Assembly (NCBI GenBank): GCA_048380335.1
Contig: DBFCCI010000034.1
Span: 1 to 64,000, forward strand
Direction of reading: 5' to 3'
DNA: 64,000 bases
Source of the DNA: Lachnospira sp900551945
GTDB taxonomy: Bacteria; Bacillota; Clostridia; Lachnospirales; Lachnospiraceae
Below the pieces are notes generated by a model, which saw nothing but the letters and a program-made list of their open reading frames with translations, made no database searches and was not told where the DNA came from. Each line of letters starts with the position of its first letter. The stretch's first letter is position 1. Positions 8,010 through 17,300 of the stretch are shown in pieces. The position numbers and the translations under genes are program-made.

Positions 8010-9017
8010 ATGATTAAAGAAGCAATAAGTAAATTAGTAAAAAGAGAAGACCTTTCAACAGATGTTATGGAACAAGTTATGGAAGAAATAATGACAAATC
8101 AAGCTACAGATGCTCAAAAAGCCTCTTTTTTAACGGCACTTGCAATGAAAGATGAAACTATTGATGAAATTACATCAGCAGCAAAAGTAATGAGAAATCA
8201 CTGTGAAAAGTTCTTAAACGATATGGACGTGCTTGAGATAGTAGGAACTGGTGGAGATGGTTCAAATACATTTAATATATCAACATTATCTTCAATTGTT
8301 GTATCAGCGGCAGGAATACCTGTAGCTAAGCATGGAAATAGAGCAGCTTCAAGCAAATGTGGAACAGCCGATTGTCTTGAAGCCTTAGGAGTAAAGCTTG
8401 ACGTTGCACCGGCAAGAAGCGCACAGATTTTAAAGGATATCAATATATGCTTTCTATTTGCACAAAAATATCATATAGCTATGCGTTTTGTAGGTGGTGT
8501 TAGAAAGGAAATGGGAATTAGAACACTTTTTAACTTATTAGGTCCACTTGCTAACCCTGCTGGAGCTTCTATGCAGCTTCTTGGTGTATACAATGAAGAC
8601 CTTGTAGAACCATTAGCTCATGTTCTTTCAAATCTTGGAGTAAAAAAAGCAATGGTAGTATATGGAACTGATAGTATAGATGAAATATCATTAAGCGCAC
8701 CTACAAAAGTATGTGAAGTAAGAAATGGTAACTTTAAAAGTTATGAAATCTCTCCAGAAATGTTTGGATTAAAACGTTGTGATAAGAATGAACTTGTAGG
8801 TGGAGACCCAAAAGAAAATGCTAAGATTGCTCTTGATATTTTAAATGGTGTAGAAGGCGCTAAAATGGACGCAGTACTCCTTAATGCCGGAGCAGCCATT
8901 TACATAGCTTCTGACGATATTACAATAAATGAAGCTATTAACAAAGCTCGTGATATAATAAAATCAGGAAAAGCTAAAGAACAGCTTGAAAAGTTTATTA
9001 AACTTACTAATGAATAA
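8010..9017 (+). CDS. trpD: Anthranilate phosphoribosyltransferase
   Basis: 335 residues, usual length for TrpD, which joins anthranilate and PRPP in the second committed step of tryptophan synthesis. The PRPP loop GTGGDGSNTFNIST and the KHGNRAASSKCGTAD motif are both present, followed by RTLFNLLGPLANPAGA, all diagnostic. The ATG at 8010 with GGAG seven bases upstream is the start. A longer in-frame reading from 7923 runs through the T-box terminator and is not credible. It is the only trp gene in the window, lying between a plasmid module and a tail locus. Its GC content is clearly higher than either, close to the chromosomal genes beyond 39 kb. The rest of the trp pathway must be elsewhere. 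Confidence 0.96.
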   Translation: MIKEAISKLVKREDLSTDVMEQVMEEIMTNQATDAQKASFLTALAMKDETIDEITSAAKVMRNHCEKFLNDMDVLEIVGTGGDGSNTFNISTLSSIVVSAAGIPVAKHGNRAASSKCGTADCLEALGVKLDVAPARSAQILKDINICFLFAQKYHIAMRFVGGVRKEMGIRTLFNLLGPLANPAGASMQLLGVYNEDLVEPLAHVLSNLGVKKAMVVYGTDSIDEISLSAPTKVCEVRNGNFKSYEISPEMFGLKRCDKNELVGGDPKENAKIALDILNGVEGAKMDAVLLNAGAAIYIASDDITINEAINKARDIIKSGKAKEQLEKFIKLTNE

Positions 9018-9059
9018 TATAAAATAATAATGGCAAATGTGAAAGTATCCTAAAATTTA

Positions 9060-9111
9060 TGAACATCTTCAAATTGGTGTAGCATATAATTACTTAGTTT
9101 GAAGATGTTCA
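9060..9111. terminator. Bidirectional terminator between trpD and the lysozyme gene
   Basis: Perfect 14-bp arms TGAACATCTTCAAA (9060-9073) and TTTGAAGATGTTCA (9098-9111) lie between two convergent genes. The loop is 24 nt. T-runs are modest on both sides. Confidence 0.55.
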
Positions 9112-9135
9112 CAAAAGTAAAAAACTTTTATATAT

Positions 9136-10116
9136 TTATTTTGTTTTATTTTTATATTCTTCTGAACTTATAATATCAGCAATAATATCCCTAAGACGAG
9201 GATACTTCATTCTAGTTTGTATAACATTCTCACTTTCTGGGTCACGTCCTAATAAACAGTTATATGCCTTATAGATAAAGTTTCTTATATATTCTTCTGA
9301 ACTTGTTAAAACTTTATCTATATCAGATAAATCACAATCAAAATTTCTATCAATTATTTCATTTGAATAGGCTTCTAAACCACTAGAATCTGCTAATCTT
9401 CCAAAATGTTCTATAAAACACGTTTGTATACAAATTTCTGCTTCTTGTTTCGTCATAAGTTTTTTCTCACCTTCGTTTTCTGTATTATTTTTAGTTCCAT
9501 TAATTATATTTTTAATCCATTGCGCGTATACAATATTTGTATCCACATTATCTGCTACACCTATAATGTGCTCTGTGCTTGAGTATTGCCAAATATCGCA
9601 GTTATAAGGTGGATTGTCAAAGTCAGGATTATTAAAATATGCTGCAATCCATAAATGTTCTATACCACTTAAATCAAGATTTCTCGCATGGTTAAGGTCA
9701 CAATAAAGACCTGCCGTATATCCATTATTATTCATTGTAGAAATAAATCTTTTAGCCCAATTTATAACTAATTCTCCATTTGCAATGTCTTCAAACCCAT
9801 TTCTCTGTTTATAATCAGAGTTTTCTAAATCCCACCAAATACCTAATTGTGGATTTTTTCCTGCAACACATCTTAAAGTGTGTGAAATTTCACTTTCTAA
9901 ATTTTGTTCGTTAATTGCATAAGAAAAAATATAAGTTCCCCATGGCTTTTGCAATAACTCAGCTTGAGAAACAAAATTTTCAAATGCTAAATCATCTTGC
10001 GACTTATTATCATCGCCAAGTCCTAATCTAAAAATAAACCCATCAATTCCACAGTTGATAACTTCTGCAAGATTTGCATCATTTTGATAATTAGAAATAT
10101 CAATAATTTTGTACAT
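9136..10116 (-). CDS. GH25-type lysozyme (endolysin) with C-terminal DUF4214
   Basis: 326 residues. The N-terminal ~200 residues are a glycoside hydrolase 25 fold that cuts the glycan of peptidoglycan. Visible motifs are IIDISNYQND at the start, IFRLGLGD, a WWDLEN acidic strand near residue 100, and WIAAYFNN followed by DIWQYSS. The last ~95 residues (FIEHFGRLADSSGLEAY ... AYNCLLGRDPE ... SSEEYKN) resemble the DUF4214 repeat domain, often a wall- or surface-associated module. The ATG at 10116 follows AAAGGAATG; a start six codons earlier would overlap that site. It is the last gene of the tail operon, the usual position of the lytic enzyme. No signal peptide is seen, so release would need the holin at 29.4-29.6 kb. 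Confidence 0.85.
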   Translation of the reverse strand: MYKIIDISNYQNDANLAEVINCGIDGFIFRLGLGDDNKSQDDLAFENFVSQAELLQKPWGTYIFSYAINEQNLESEISHTLRCVAGKNPQLGIWWDLENSDYKQRNGFEDIANGELVINWAKRFISTMNNNGYTAGLYCDLNHARNLDLSGIEHLWIAAYFNNPDFDNPPYNCDIWQYSSTEHIIGVADNVDTNIVYAQWIKNIINGTKNNTENEGEKKLMTKQEAEICIQTCFIEHFGRLADSSGLEAYSNEIIDRNFDCDLSDIDKVLTSSEEYIRNFIYKAYNCLLGRDPESENVIQTRMKYPRLRDIIADIISSEEYKNKTK

Positions 10117-10140
10117 AATAAACATTCCTTTCATTTTTAA

Positions 10141-10185
10141 ATGTAAAAATGCTTAGAAACATGAAAGCTACTAAGCGTTTTTAGT
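10141..10185 (-). terminator. Weak terminator before the lysozyme gene
   Basis: On the minus strand the stem GCTTAG/CTAAGC is followed by ATTTTT. It lies between the XkdX-like gene and the lysozyme gene. Partial attenuation of lysozyme expression is possible. Confidence 0.35.
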
Positions 10186-10207
10186 ATAAAAATAAGAAGT
10201 TGTTAAA

Positions 10208-10351
10208 TTAGACAACTTCTTTAATAATTTTATTTTTCTGTTGTTCTGTAATCCATCCCTTTTGGACTGCCTTATTTAATATCAAAACATTGTATTGCCC
10301 AATCATTTCATCATATGAATTTTTATATATTCTTTTTATTGTAATATACAT
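10208..10351 (-). CDS. XkdX-like small phage protein
   Basis: 47 residues beginning MYITIKRIYKNSYD and containing KAVQKGWITEQQKNKI. The pattern of a Tyr-rich start and a 'K.G.IT.E....I' tail resembles the XkdX family, small proteins encoded next to phage tail-fibre and lysis genes in Firmicutes. It starts two bases before the stop of the upstream gene, so translation is coupled. Molecular role of XkdX is unknown. Confidence 0.6.
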   Translation of the reverse strand: MYITIKRIYKNSYDEMIGQYNVLILNKAVQKGWITEQQKNKIIKEVV

Positions 10352-10353
10352 AA

Positions 10354-10683
10354 TTATTCTTCCTCACTTTCTAATAAATCTCCCAAAACAAGTGTATCGA
10401 CTGTATCCTCCAAAGCCCTCAACCTTTGTTCTATTATATCTACATCTTTTAAATAATAAGTAGCAACACCATTTTCATAACTGACTTTTTCTATACATTT
10501 ATTAATTAAAATCTGAACAACATATTCATCTATTAAATATTTAATGGTTTGTAAATTTTCTATTGTTAATTTATTAAATATTTCAATTATTTCTTCAGCT
10601 GGTTGTTTTATAGAAAATTCTGTTGGCTTTGCATCTAATATCTTAATTTTTTCACTATTATTTAATTCAATTATATTTGGCAT
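10354..10683 (-). CDS. Hypothetical tail-fibre-associated protein
   Basis: 109 residues, acidic at the C-terminus (LGDLLESEEE), mostly helical, with no recognisable domain. It begins one base after the stop of the large receptor-binding protein gene and ends just before the XkdX-like gene. Proteins at this place in Firmicute prophages are often small partners or chaperones of the fibre. No function is claimed. Confidence 0.7.
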   Translation of the reverse strand: MPNIIELNNSEKIKILDAKPTEFSIKQPAEEIIEIFNKLTIENLQTIKYLIDEYVVQILINKCIEKVSYENGVATYYLKDVDIIEQRLRALEDTVDTLVLGDLLESEEE

Positions 10684-10684
10684 A

Positions 10685-13600
10685 TTACATTCCTATCCTT
10701 TCTTTTAACTTCTTAATATCTTTTTCTTGCATTTGTATTTTTTTGATGAGATAAGGTACAAATTTAGAATAATCAACAGATGGTGCTTTTGTAATATCAT
10801 CAAATTTAAAATCTTTATTATTTTTTGAAGCATCAATACTTTCTTTATCTATCGCTGTCACAACAGATGGAATAACATTATAAACTTCTTCTGCGATAAC
10901 ACCACGACAGCCTTTTTCTCCACCAAATTTTTCCTTAAAATCAAATGTAACTACATCCACATCTAGAATTTTATTAGCTTCATCTTCTGTCATTTTTTCA
11001 ATATTTTCTTTTAAATATTTAGAAGATTTTGTATTAAAAGCAGAAGCTGAAACAGGTGCATAAGTGCTACTAGACGTCTTAAATACATCTAAGTTTGCAC
11101 AAAATAAATCTATATTGCTATAACCACTATTGGCATTTATTTGAATAGTGTAAGGATTTTTTATTAATAAATAATTTGCTATTCTACCTTCAATAACTCC
11201 ACAAAGGGTTGTGCTTGCATAAATACTTAAAGCTTTTGTTGTTCCTTTATACCAATCTGCCCAACCATATCCACTATTTGTACCAGTTGTAAAATTAATA
11301 CCATTTCTTGCTTCAACATTACCAGTTATAGTTCCACCAGAAGTAGATAGAAAATTAGATTTATTTATTGCTCTAAGTTCATTTCCATTCCAACAGGCTA
11401 ACCATGTAGTATCATTTAAAGCCATACCATTTTTTGAATAAGCAAACGTAAGATGTCGACTATCGTTGCTATCACAAACATAATCAATATTTCCACCCCT
11501 TGACACCTGTATATAAGATGATGGAAGAGTGTTTACATTTTCTACATTCCAAGTTACATTTATATTTTCAAGTCCTGTATAATCGACAACATTAATACCT
11601 GCCCATGCCTCAGACTTTTTTCCATAAATAACCCATGTTGATGTTGCAGTCTTTGCTATATACCATTCTCTATGTTCTCCAATTATTCTAAATGTATCTA
11701 ATTCTGGGTCGTTGTTACTTGAATTTGAAAATTTAACATAAAGTCTACTTAACATTGTACGAGCACGTTCTTGTACAACTATTTCTATAGGAGTATTCCT
11801 ATAATTAGAATTAATTTTTAATGTACATAATTTACAATAATTGCTTTTTCCGTCAGCAACCATACTAGCAACTACTTTTTTTCTATATGTACTATCTTGA
11901 CCATAAAGAGCTAGTCTTTTTATCCATTTTAATTTTCCAGCATTTCCACCACCAATATATGCCGTTTCAGTAGCATAATCTGTATACAAATATCCATGTG
12001 TATCATTTTTCCCCCAAGCAAGACCACTTCCATATATAGGAGCATTATCTACAGAACTATCACATCTAATAATAGACAAATAATCTCCATTAGTTGAACT
12101 ACCTTTAGTTTGTGTTCTGAAATTATCAATAAATCCAGCACTTATTGTTTTCTGATAAAATGGATATGTTGTATCTGTAAATTTAGCATTATTAGGAACG
12201 GCAACTCTAACAGAAGTGTTAATCCAAATTCCCCATGTTCCATTATGTTTAACTCTTTCATATCTATCACAATTTCCATTAGAAACTGAATTATCTGTAG
12301 CAAAACGATATAATATCTGTCTAACATAATTAGTATTATGTGCAATAACAATACCATAAAACCAAGCAGCTCCAGATACGGGAGCATTGCTTGCACCACT
12401 TGCCATATAAAAACCTGTAGTTATAACATCATTCCAATTTGTTACAATTGCACATACGTCTGCTAATTTAAACTGTGTTCCACTTAAACTAATATTTTTA
12501 CCAGCAGAATAATTTATATTATTATCTGTAAGTTCAATTGTAGTATTTCCACTTTGGTTCATAGTAAATGTGCCTTTACTTACACCTGATTGTTTAATTG
12601 TAATTAATCCATTACCAATATTAGGTTTATCTGATAAATTATTATAACTTCCTGTAAAAGCTACAGTTTTTAAATCACTAAACCACTTTGCAATTTTTCC
12701 TAAAGATATAGATAATTTTTCACCTGTTGTAAGATTAGTACGAGTAGAAGCAGTAGTAATAGTATTTGTTACATTACTTGCGTCCCCTGTTTTATCTAAT
12801 TTATCTGTTACTCTATTCCATGTATTAATAAAATTAGACGTAATATTGTCTAATATAGATTTATTGGAATGTGTATGTTTTTTAGAATTAGTGTCATCAT
12901 AATTTATTTTATCTTCTTTAGATAATAATCCATCAACAGATTGAGTCGCTTTTGGAATAGCATTTGCTGAAATGGCAACCCATTTTGAACCACTATAACG
13001 ATATGTATAATCTGTATCTTTTACATTGACAGTCCAACCATCTTCAGGTTTTGGATAAGTTTTTACAATATCAGCGTAGGTAGCAACGGACTCTTTCCAA
13101 TCAATATTGTTTTCTAAAGTAGAAAACTTATTATCAATTTCGTTTTTTGTATATTTATCATTCCAATTATTTTTATTTGAATTTATGGTGTTTTCCACAG
13201 ATATTGATTTATCATAAGCTATTTTAACAGCATTAGCAGTAGGAGCATGAGTTTTAGAAGTAGAATTAACACTGTTTTCAAGTTCATTAGTAAGCACAAA
13301 ATAATTATTATCTAATTTATTTTGTAGGTCATTTGCTTTCTCATTGGCATTTTTTGCAGCATTATTAGTATTTATTATAGCAGTTGCTGTATCTGTTTGT
13401 CTTTTAGCTTCTTGAGTTTTCCTTATATTTTCATTAGAAATTCTTTCATTTTCTTTTATTTTACGTTCAGATTCTGAATTAATTCTAGTAATCTCATTAG
13501 AAGTTCTTTCATTTTCTTTTGTTTTACGTGTATTTTCATTATTAATGCGTTCTGTTTCAGAATTAATTCTTTTAACTTCATTAGATTTTCTAATTTCTTC

Positions 13601-14071
13601 ATTAGCTTGTCGTATTTTCTCATTTTGAGTAACTAATTTATCAAGTTCTTCAACTTTAATGATGAGTTTGCTCAAGACTTCAAATTCTGTTGAACTTGTT
13701 ATATCACCATTATCTAATACAGCTTCGTGTATACGCACATTAAAAGCAATGCTACGAGTCCATGACTCATCTCTTTTATCTCTTAAAATAAATTGCATAG
13801 CAGCACTACCAGCTACTATGCACATATTCTCATCAAATTCTAATAATCCTGTTCCATCAGAATTAATTTTGCAATTTTTTAAAATTTTATTACCATCAGG
13901 TTTCTTTTGAGCTATCATTAATTCATAATTACTATTAAGTTGAATAGGAATACCCTCATCGCAAAAATGAACATTATATTTACGAGTATCTTTTTCATTT
14001 TGAACAACACAAAGTCTTGTAATATTTTGATTGTGGAAATCCATCCACAATTCCTTAGTTGTTAATGCCAA
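10685..14071 (-). CDS. Baseplate/receptor-binding protein, BppU N-domain and peptidase S74 chaperone
   Basis: 1128 residues in three parts. Residues 1-~115 look like the BppU/RBP N-terminal baseplate-attachment domain (MALTTKELWMDFHNQNITRL ... GTGLLEFDE ... AFNVRIHEAVL). Residues ~140-250 are a strict coiled coil made of repeated ERI-N/S-N/S-ENxRKTKENER-like units. The large middle is beta-rich and Gly/Asn/Thr-rich, as in trimeric fibres. The last ~115 residues carry SSKYLKENIEKM and GCRGVIAEEVYNVIPSVV, the signature of the peptidase S74 intramolecular chaperone that trimerises a fibre and then cuts itself off. It probably recognises the target-cell surface. Confidence 0.85.
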   Translation of the reverse strand: MALTTKELWMDFHNQNITRLCVVQNEKDTRKYNVHFCDEGIPIQLNSNYELMIAQKKPDGNKILKNCKINSDGTGLLEFDENMCIVAGSAAMQFILRDKRDESWTRSIAFNVRIHEAVLDNGDITSSTEFEVLSKLIIKVEELDKLVTQNEKIRQANEEIRKSNEVKRINSETERINNENTRKTKENERTSNEITRINSESERKIKENERISNENIRKTQEAKRQTDTATAIINTNNAAKNANEKANDLQNKLDNNYFVLTNELENSVNSTSKTHAPTANAVKIAYDKSISVENTINSNKNNWNDKYTKNEIDNKFSTLENNIDWKESVATYADIVKTYPKPEDGWTVNVKDTDYTYRYSGSKWVAISANAIPKATQSVDGLLSKEDKINYDDTNSKKHTHSNKSILDNITSNFINTWNRVTDKLDKTGDASNVTNTITTASTRTNLTTGEKLSISLGKIAKWFSDLKTVAFTGSYNNLSDKPNIGNGLITIKQSGVSKGTFTMNQSGNTTIELTDNNINYSAGKNISLSGTQFKLADVCAIVTNWNDVITTGFYMASGASNAPVSGAAWFYGIVIAHNTNYVRQILYRFATDNSVSNGNCDRYERVKHNGTWGIWINTSVRVAVPNNAKFTDTTYPFYQKTISAGFIDNFRTQTKGSSTNGDYLSIIRCDSSVDNAPIYGSGLAWGKNDTHGYLYTDYATETAYIGGGNAGKLKWIKRLALYGQDSTYRKKVVASMVADGKSNYCKLCTLKINSNYRNTPIEIVVQERARTMLSRLYVKFSNSSNNDPELDTFRIIGEHREWYIAKTATSTWVIYGKKSEAWAGINVVDYTGLENINVTWNVENVNTLPSSYIQVSRGGNIDYVCDSNDSRHLTFAYSKNGMALNDTTWLACWNGNELRAINKSNFLSTSGGTITGNVEARNGINFTTGTNSGYGWADWYKGTTKALSIYASTTLCGVIEGRIANYLLIKNPYTIQINANSGYSNIDLFCANLDVFKTSSSTYAPVSASAFNTKSSKYLKENIEKMTEDEANKILDVDVVTFDFKEKFGGEKGCRGVIAEEVYNVIPSVVTAIDKESIDASKNNKDFKFDDITKAPSVDYSKFVPYLIKKIQMQEKDIKKLKERIGM

Positions 14072-14101
14072 AAAATCACCTCCACTTATATTATGTATCG
14101 C

Positions 14102-14302
14102 TTATTTTTCTTTGTTTTTAGAAATCTCTTCTTCATACTTTTGTTTATCTAAATTAAGCTGTTGAATTGCCATTTGATTTATTTCCATATAAATATCTTT
14201 AATAATATTTTCTAAGATAAATGCAGGTAATTTTGAATTATTAATTATACCTACCATAGCATTTTTTGTTTCTTCTATAAGCATTGTTATTGGTTTTTCC
14301 AT
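14102..14302 (-). CDS. Small hypothetical protein
   Basis: 66 residues, highly charged at the end (KQKYEEEISKNKEK) and predicted helical. It lies between the tail-tip and receptor-binding protein genes with a good ribosome site (AAGGAAG) before the ATG. No family was recognised. Confidence 0.65.
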   Translation of the reverse strand: MEKPITMLIEETKNAMVGIINNSKLPAFILENIIKDIYMEINQMAIQQLNLDKQKYEEEISKNKEK

Positions 14303-14326
14303 AATTTTCTTCCTTTCTTTGAAAAA

Positions 14327-17300
14327 TTACAAATTTCCATTTGCAACTTGTTTTATAAAATCATAAAGATTATAATAATTATTCTGATAATTTATATATA
14401 AGTTATTATCTAATCGTAAGTTTTGCATAACTATAGAGTGTTCATTATCGTTATTAACTAAACCTGTATTTATCCACACCCAAGTATCTGGATTATTAAA
14501 ACTAAGAAGTGCCAATCTGCCAGCTTTTGAGCCTTTTATGGCAACATGTCCACTATTAACATTTATATTGCCAGCGACACCAAGGTTTTGACTTATAACG
14601 CAATCACCATTTACATGTAATTCTTGTGGGGCTTCATTTGTTCCTATGTGAACATCTCCTTTAAAAGCTGTAATTCCACCAGCAATATTAAGACCATTAG
14701 AAATGGTACAAGAACCCGTTATAAATACATTAGAATTATTTTTTACATTTCCTAAATTTACATTTCCAATTACATTTAAAGATTTAGGTGAAGTATCTGA
14801 ACCAATAGAAATAGAGCCTAAGACATCAAGGTTTTGACCTATAGTACAATCGCCATTTACATGTAATTCTTGTGGGGCTTCATTTGTTCCTATGTGAACA
14901 TCTCCTTTAAAAACCCCTTTTCCTTCAACAGTAAGAGTGTCAAAAATGTTACACGAACCAAACATATTTATAATAGGTTTAGTCTCTAAAGTATTATTTC
15001 CTATAGTTATATTTCCAATAATATTTACATCAGAATATCTATCATGATTGCCAATATTTATTGTTCCTATTGTACTAATAGTCGTAGGCTTATTATTGTT
15101 TCCTATATAACAATTTCCAATTAAATGCAAAGAACCTGGCGTAGTATTATTTCCTATAATTACATCTTTATAAAAGATACCATTACCTCGAACACTTAAA
15201 TCGCCACCAGTCCAATTATTTTTATTTGTTGCATTTACATTTAGTTTACCATTATTATCAAACATAGGCGTTTTATTACCTATAAATAAATTAGTACAAT
15301 AGACATTTCCCTCATGTCCAACACTAAACTGATGTGGTAAGTGATATTCACCTCTAATATTATCATAGATTTCAGGATTATCTGTAAAAATGCTTCTAGT
15401 TCCTGCAAAAATAGCCCAACCACCAGATGAATGCATTCCTATATTTGCTTTTTCTTGAGATGTATTGTTTTCTAGTCCAATAATTTCTATCTCTTTTTTT
15501 GCTGAGTTATCGTATTTTTTATATTTAACAAATGTAAATCCGGCTATTGTTGACTGCTCTCTAATTTCACATGCTTGTGCAATTAATTTACCCTCGTTAG
15601 TAATTTCAGAATAAATATCTTTATGGGAATTAGTTTTTTTACCAATTAAAAGATATCCACCTTGAATTACAGGTGAATAAATATATGTTCCTGTTATTTT
15701 TGTACCATCATACCCTAGTTTTTCTACAAGTTTATCACCTAATTCTTCAGCATAACTAGCTGAAGATTGCACAATATTATTTAAAAAATTTAATAAAGAT
15801 TGATATGAATTATAATAATTACTCCAATTATTATTATATGTTGCTTTAGAATAATTATCAGTTTCAGACATATCGTATGTTTCTGTCATATTATTTAATA
15901 TTTCATTGCACATTTCTTCAATCTTACTATAAAAATTATAATAGTCTATGTATTGTTTAGAATCTTTTATCTGTAAAGTCTTTTTATCTGTAGGACTAGA
16001 AGAATGGTCTATATAAGACTTATCATTATAATTAGCTACAATTGCTTTATAATTTTCAATTTCTCGCTGATATTTTTCTCTTAATTGTATTTTTTCAACA
16101 GGTGTTATTTTATTATCTGCTGATAATTCACCTAAATCACTAATAATATTTGTCATGTTTGTGTCTATATTTAAAAGTTCCTGTGATAATCCTGATATAT
16201 TAGAGATTTTAGGAGCATTTATATTATCCCAAGCGATGTTACAACCAGCTCCCATGCAAATATTACCATTTTCATCAATATACATCATTTTTTGAATAGT
16301 TCCATTACTATTAACTTGCTTTTGAATAGTAAAGGCATTTATCTTTTTATCATCTATTCCATTAGTAGTAATTGTAAGACCATCTTCATTAAATGACATA
16401 CTATTATTACCATTATAAATACCAACTTTTTCACCAAGTATAATCTTACCAACAATTGTATCTGCTATAACACCATACGCGTCTATTTTTTGTTTTGTAA
16501 TTGGGTCTATATAATAAAACTCACCAACACCACACTTCATAGTTTTAAAGTTATCAGTAGTAAGATATATACCATTATTTATAATTTTTATTTTTTTAGG
16601 TTCATATTCATTATCAAATTCATTCCATTTTTGTCCTAAAAAACCATGTGAATCCATTATGAAACTTTGATTATTTGCATCGCTTACAACACCTAATGTG
16701 TCAATAAAGCCTTGTTGAGTCCAATTATCTAAGATTAATGAGGCTGCATTATTTTTTTGTGATCGTTGTTGAATATAAGAAATAGTAGTAGCAAGAGAAG
16801 AAGCTTGTTCAAGAATTGATTTTGTATCTGTAGTAATATCACCACTTTTTCTAACATCACTAAATTCAACTGTTATTTTTGATAAATTAGAAAAGTCAAA
16901 ACTATATGAAATTAATCTGAGTCTATATATTTTTTTATCAGCTTCTAAACGAAGCCAATTTCCTAATTTGAATTTATTCCATAAAGGCTCAAATTCTTTT
17001 ATAGCCATTAGATTATTTATATCAGCAGAAAGTGTATAATTTATCTCGCTTTGTTTGGCACATTCTTTTTTCGCAACTTCAATTAATTCTTTAGCTCGCT
17101 GTAAAACACCTGTATCAGATAAACCAGCACTAACATAATTATCATTGCTATAAGTATCTTCTAATAAATAAGTACACAACTCAACATAATCTGAACCAAA
17201 AAATGTTTTTATATCTACTAATCTTTGTTTTTCCACCATTAATGCCAAAGTATTGTTTATATCTTCTTTAACTTTTTCTATCTGTTTTTCTCGAATTGCA

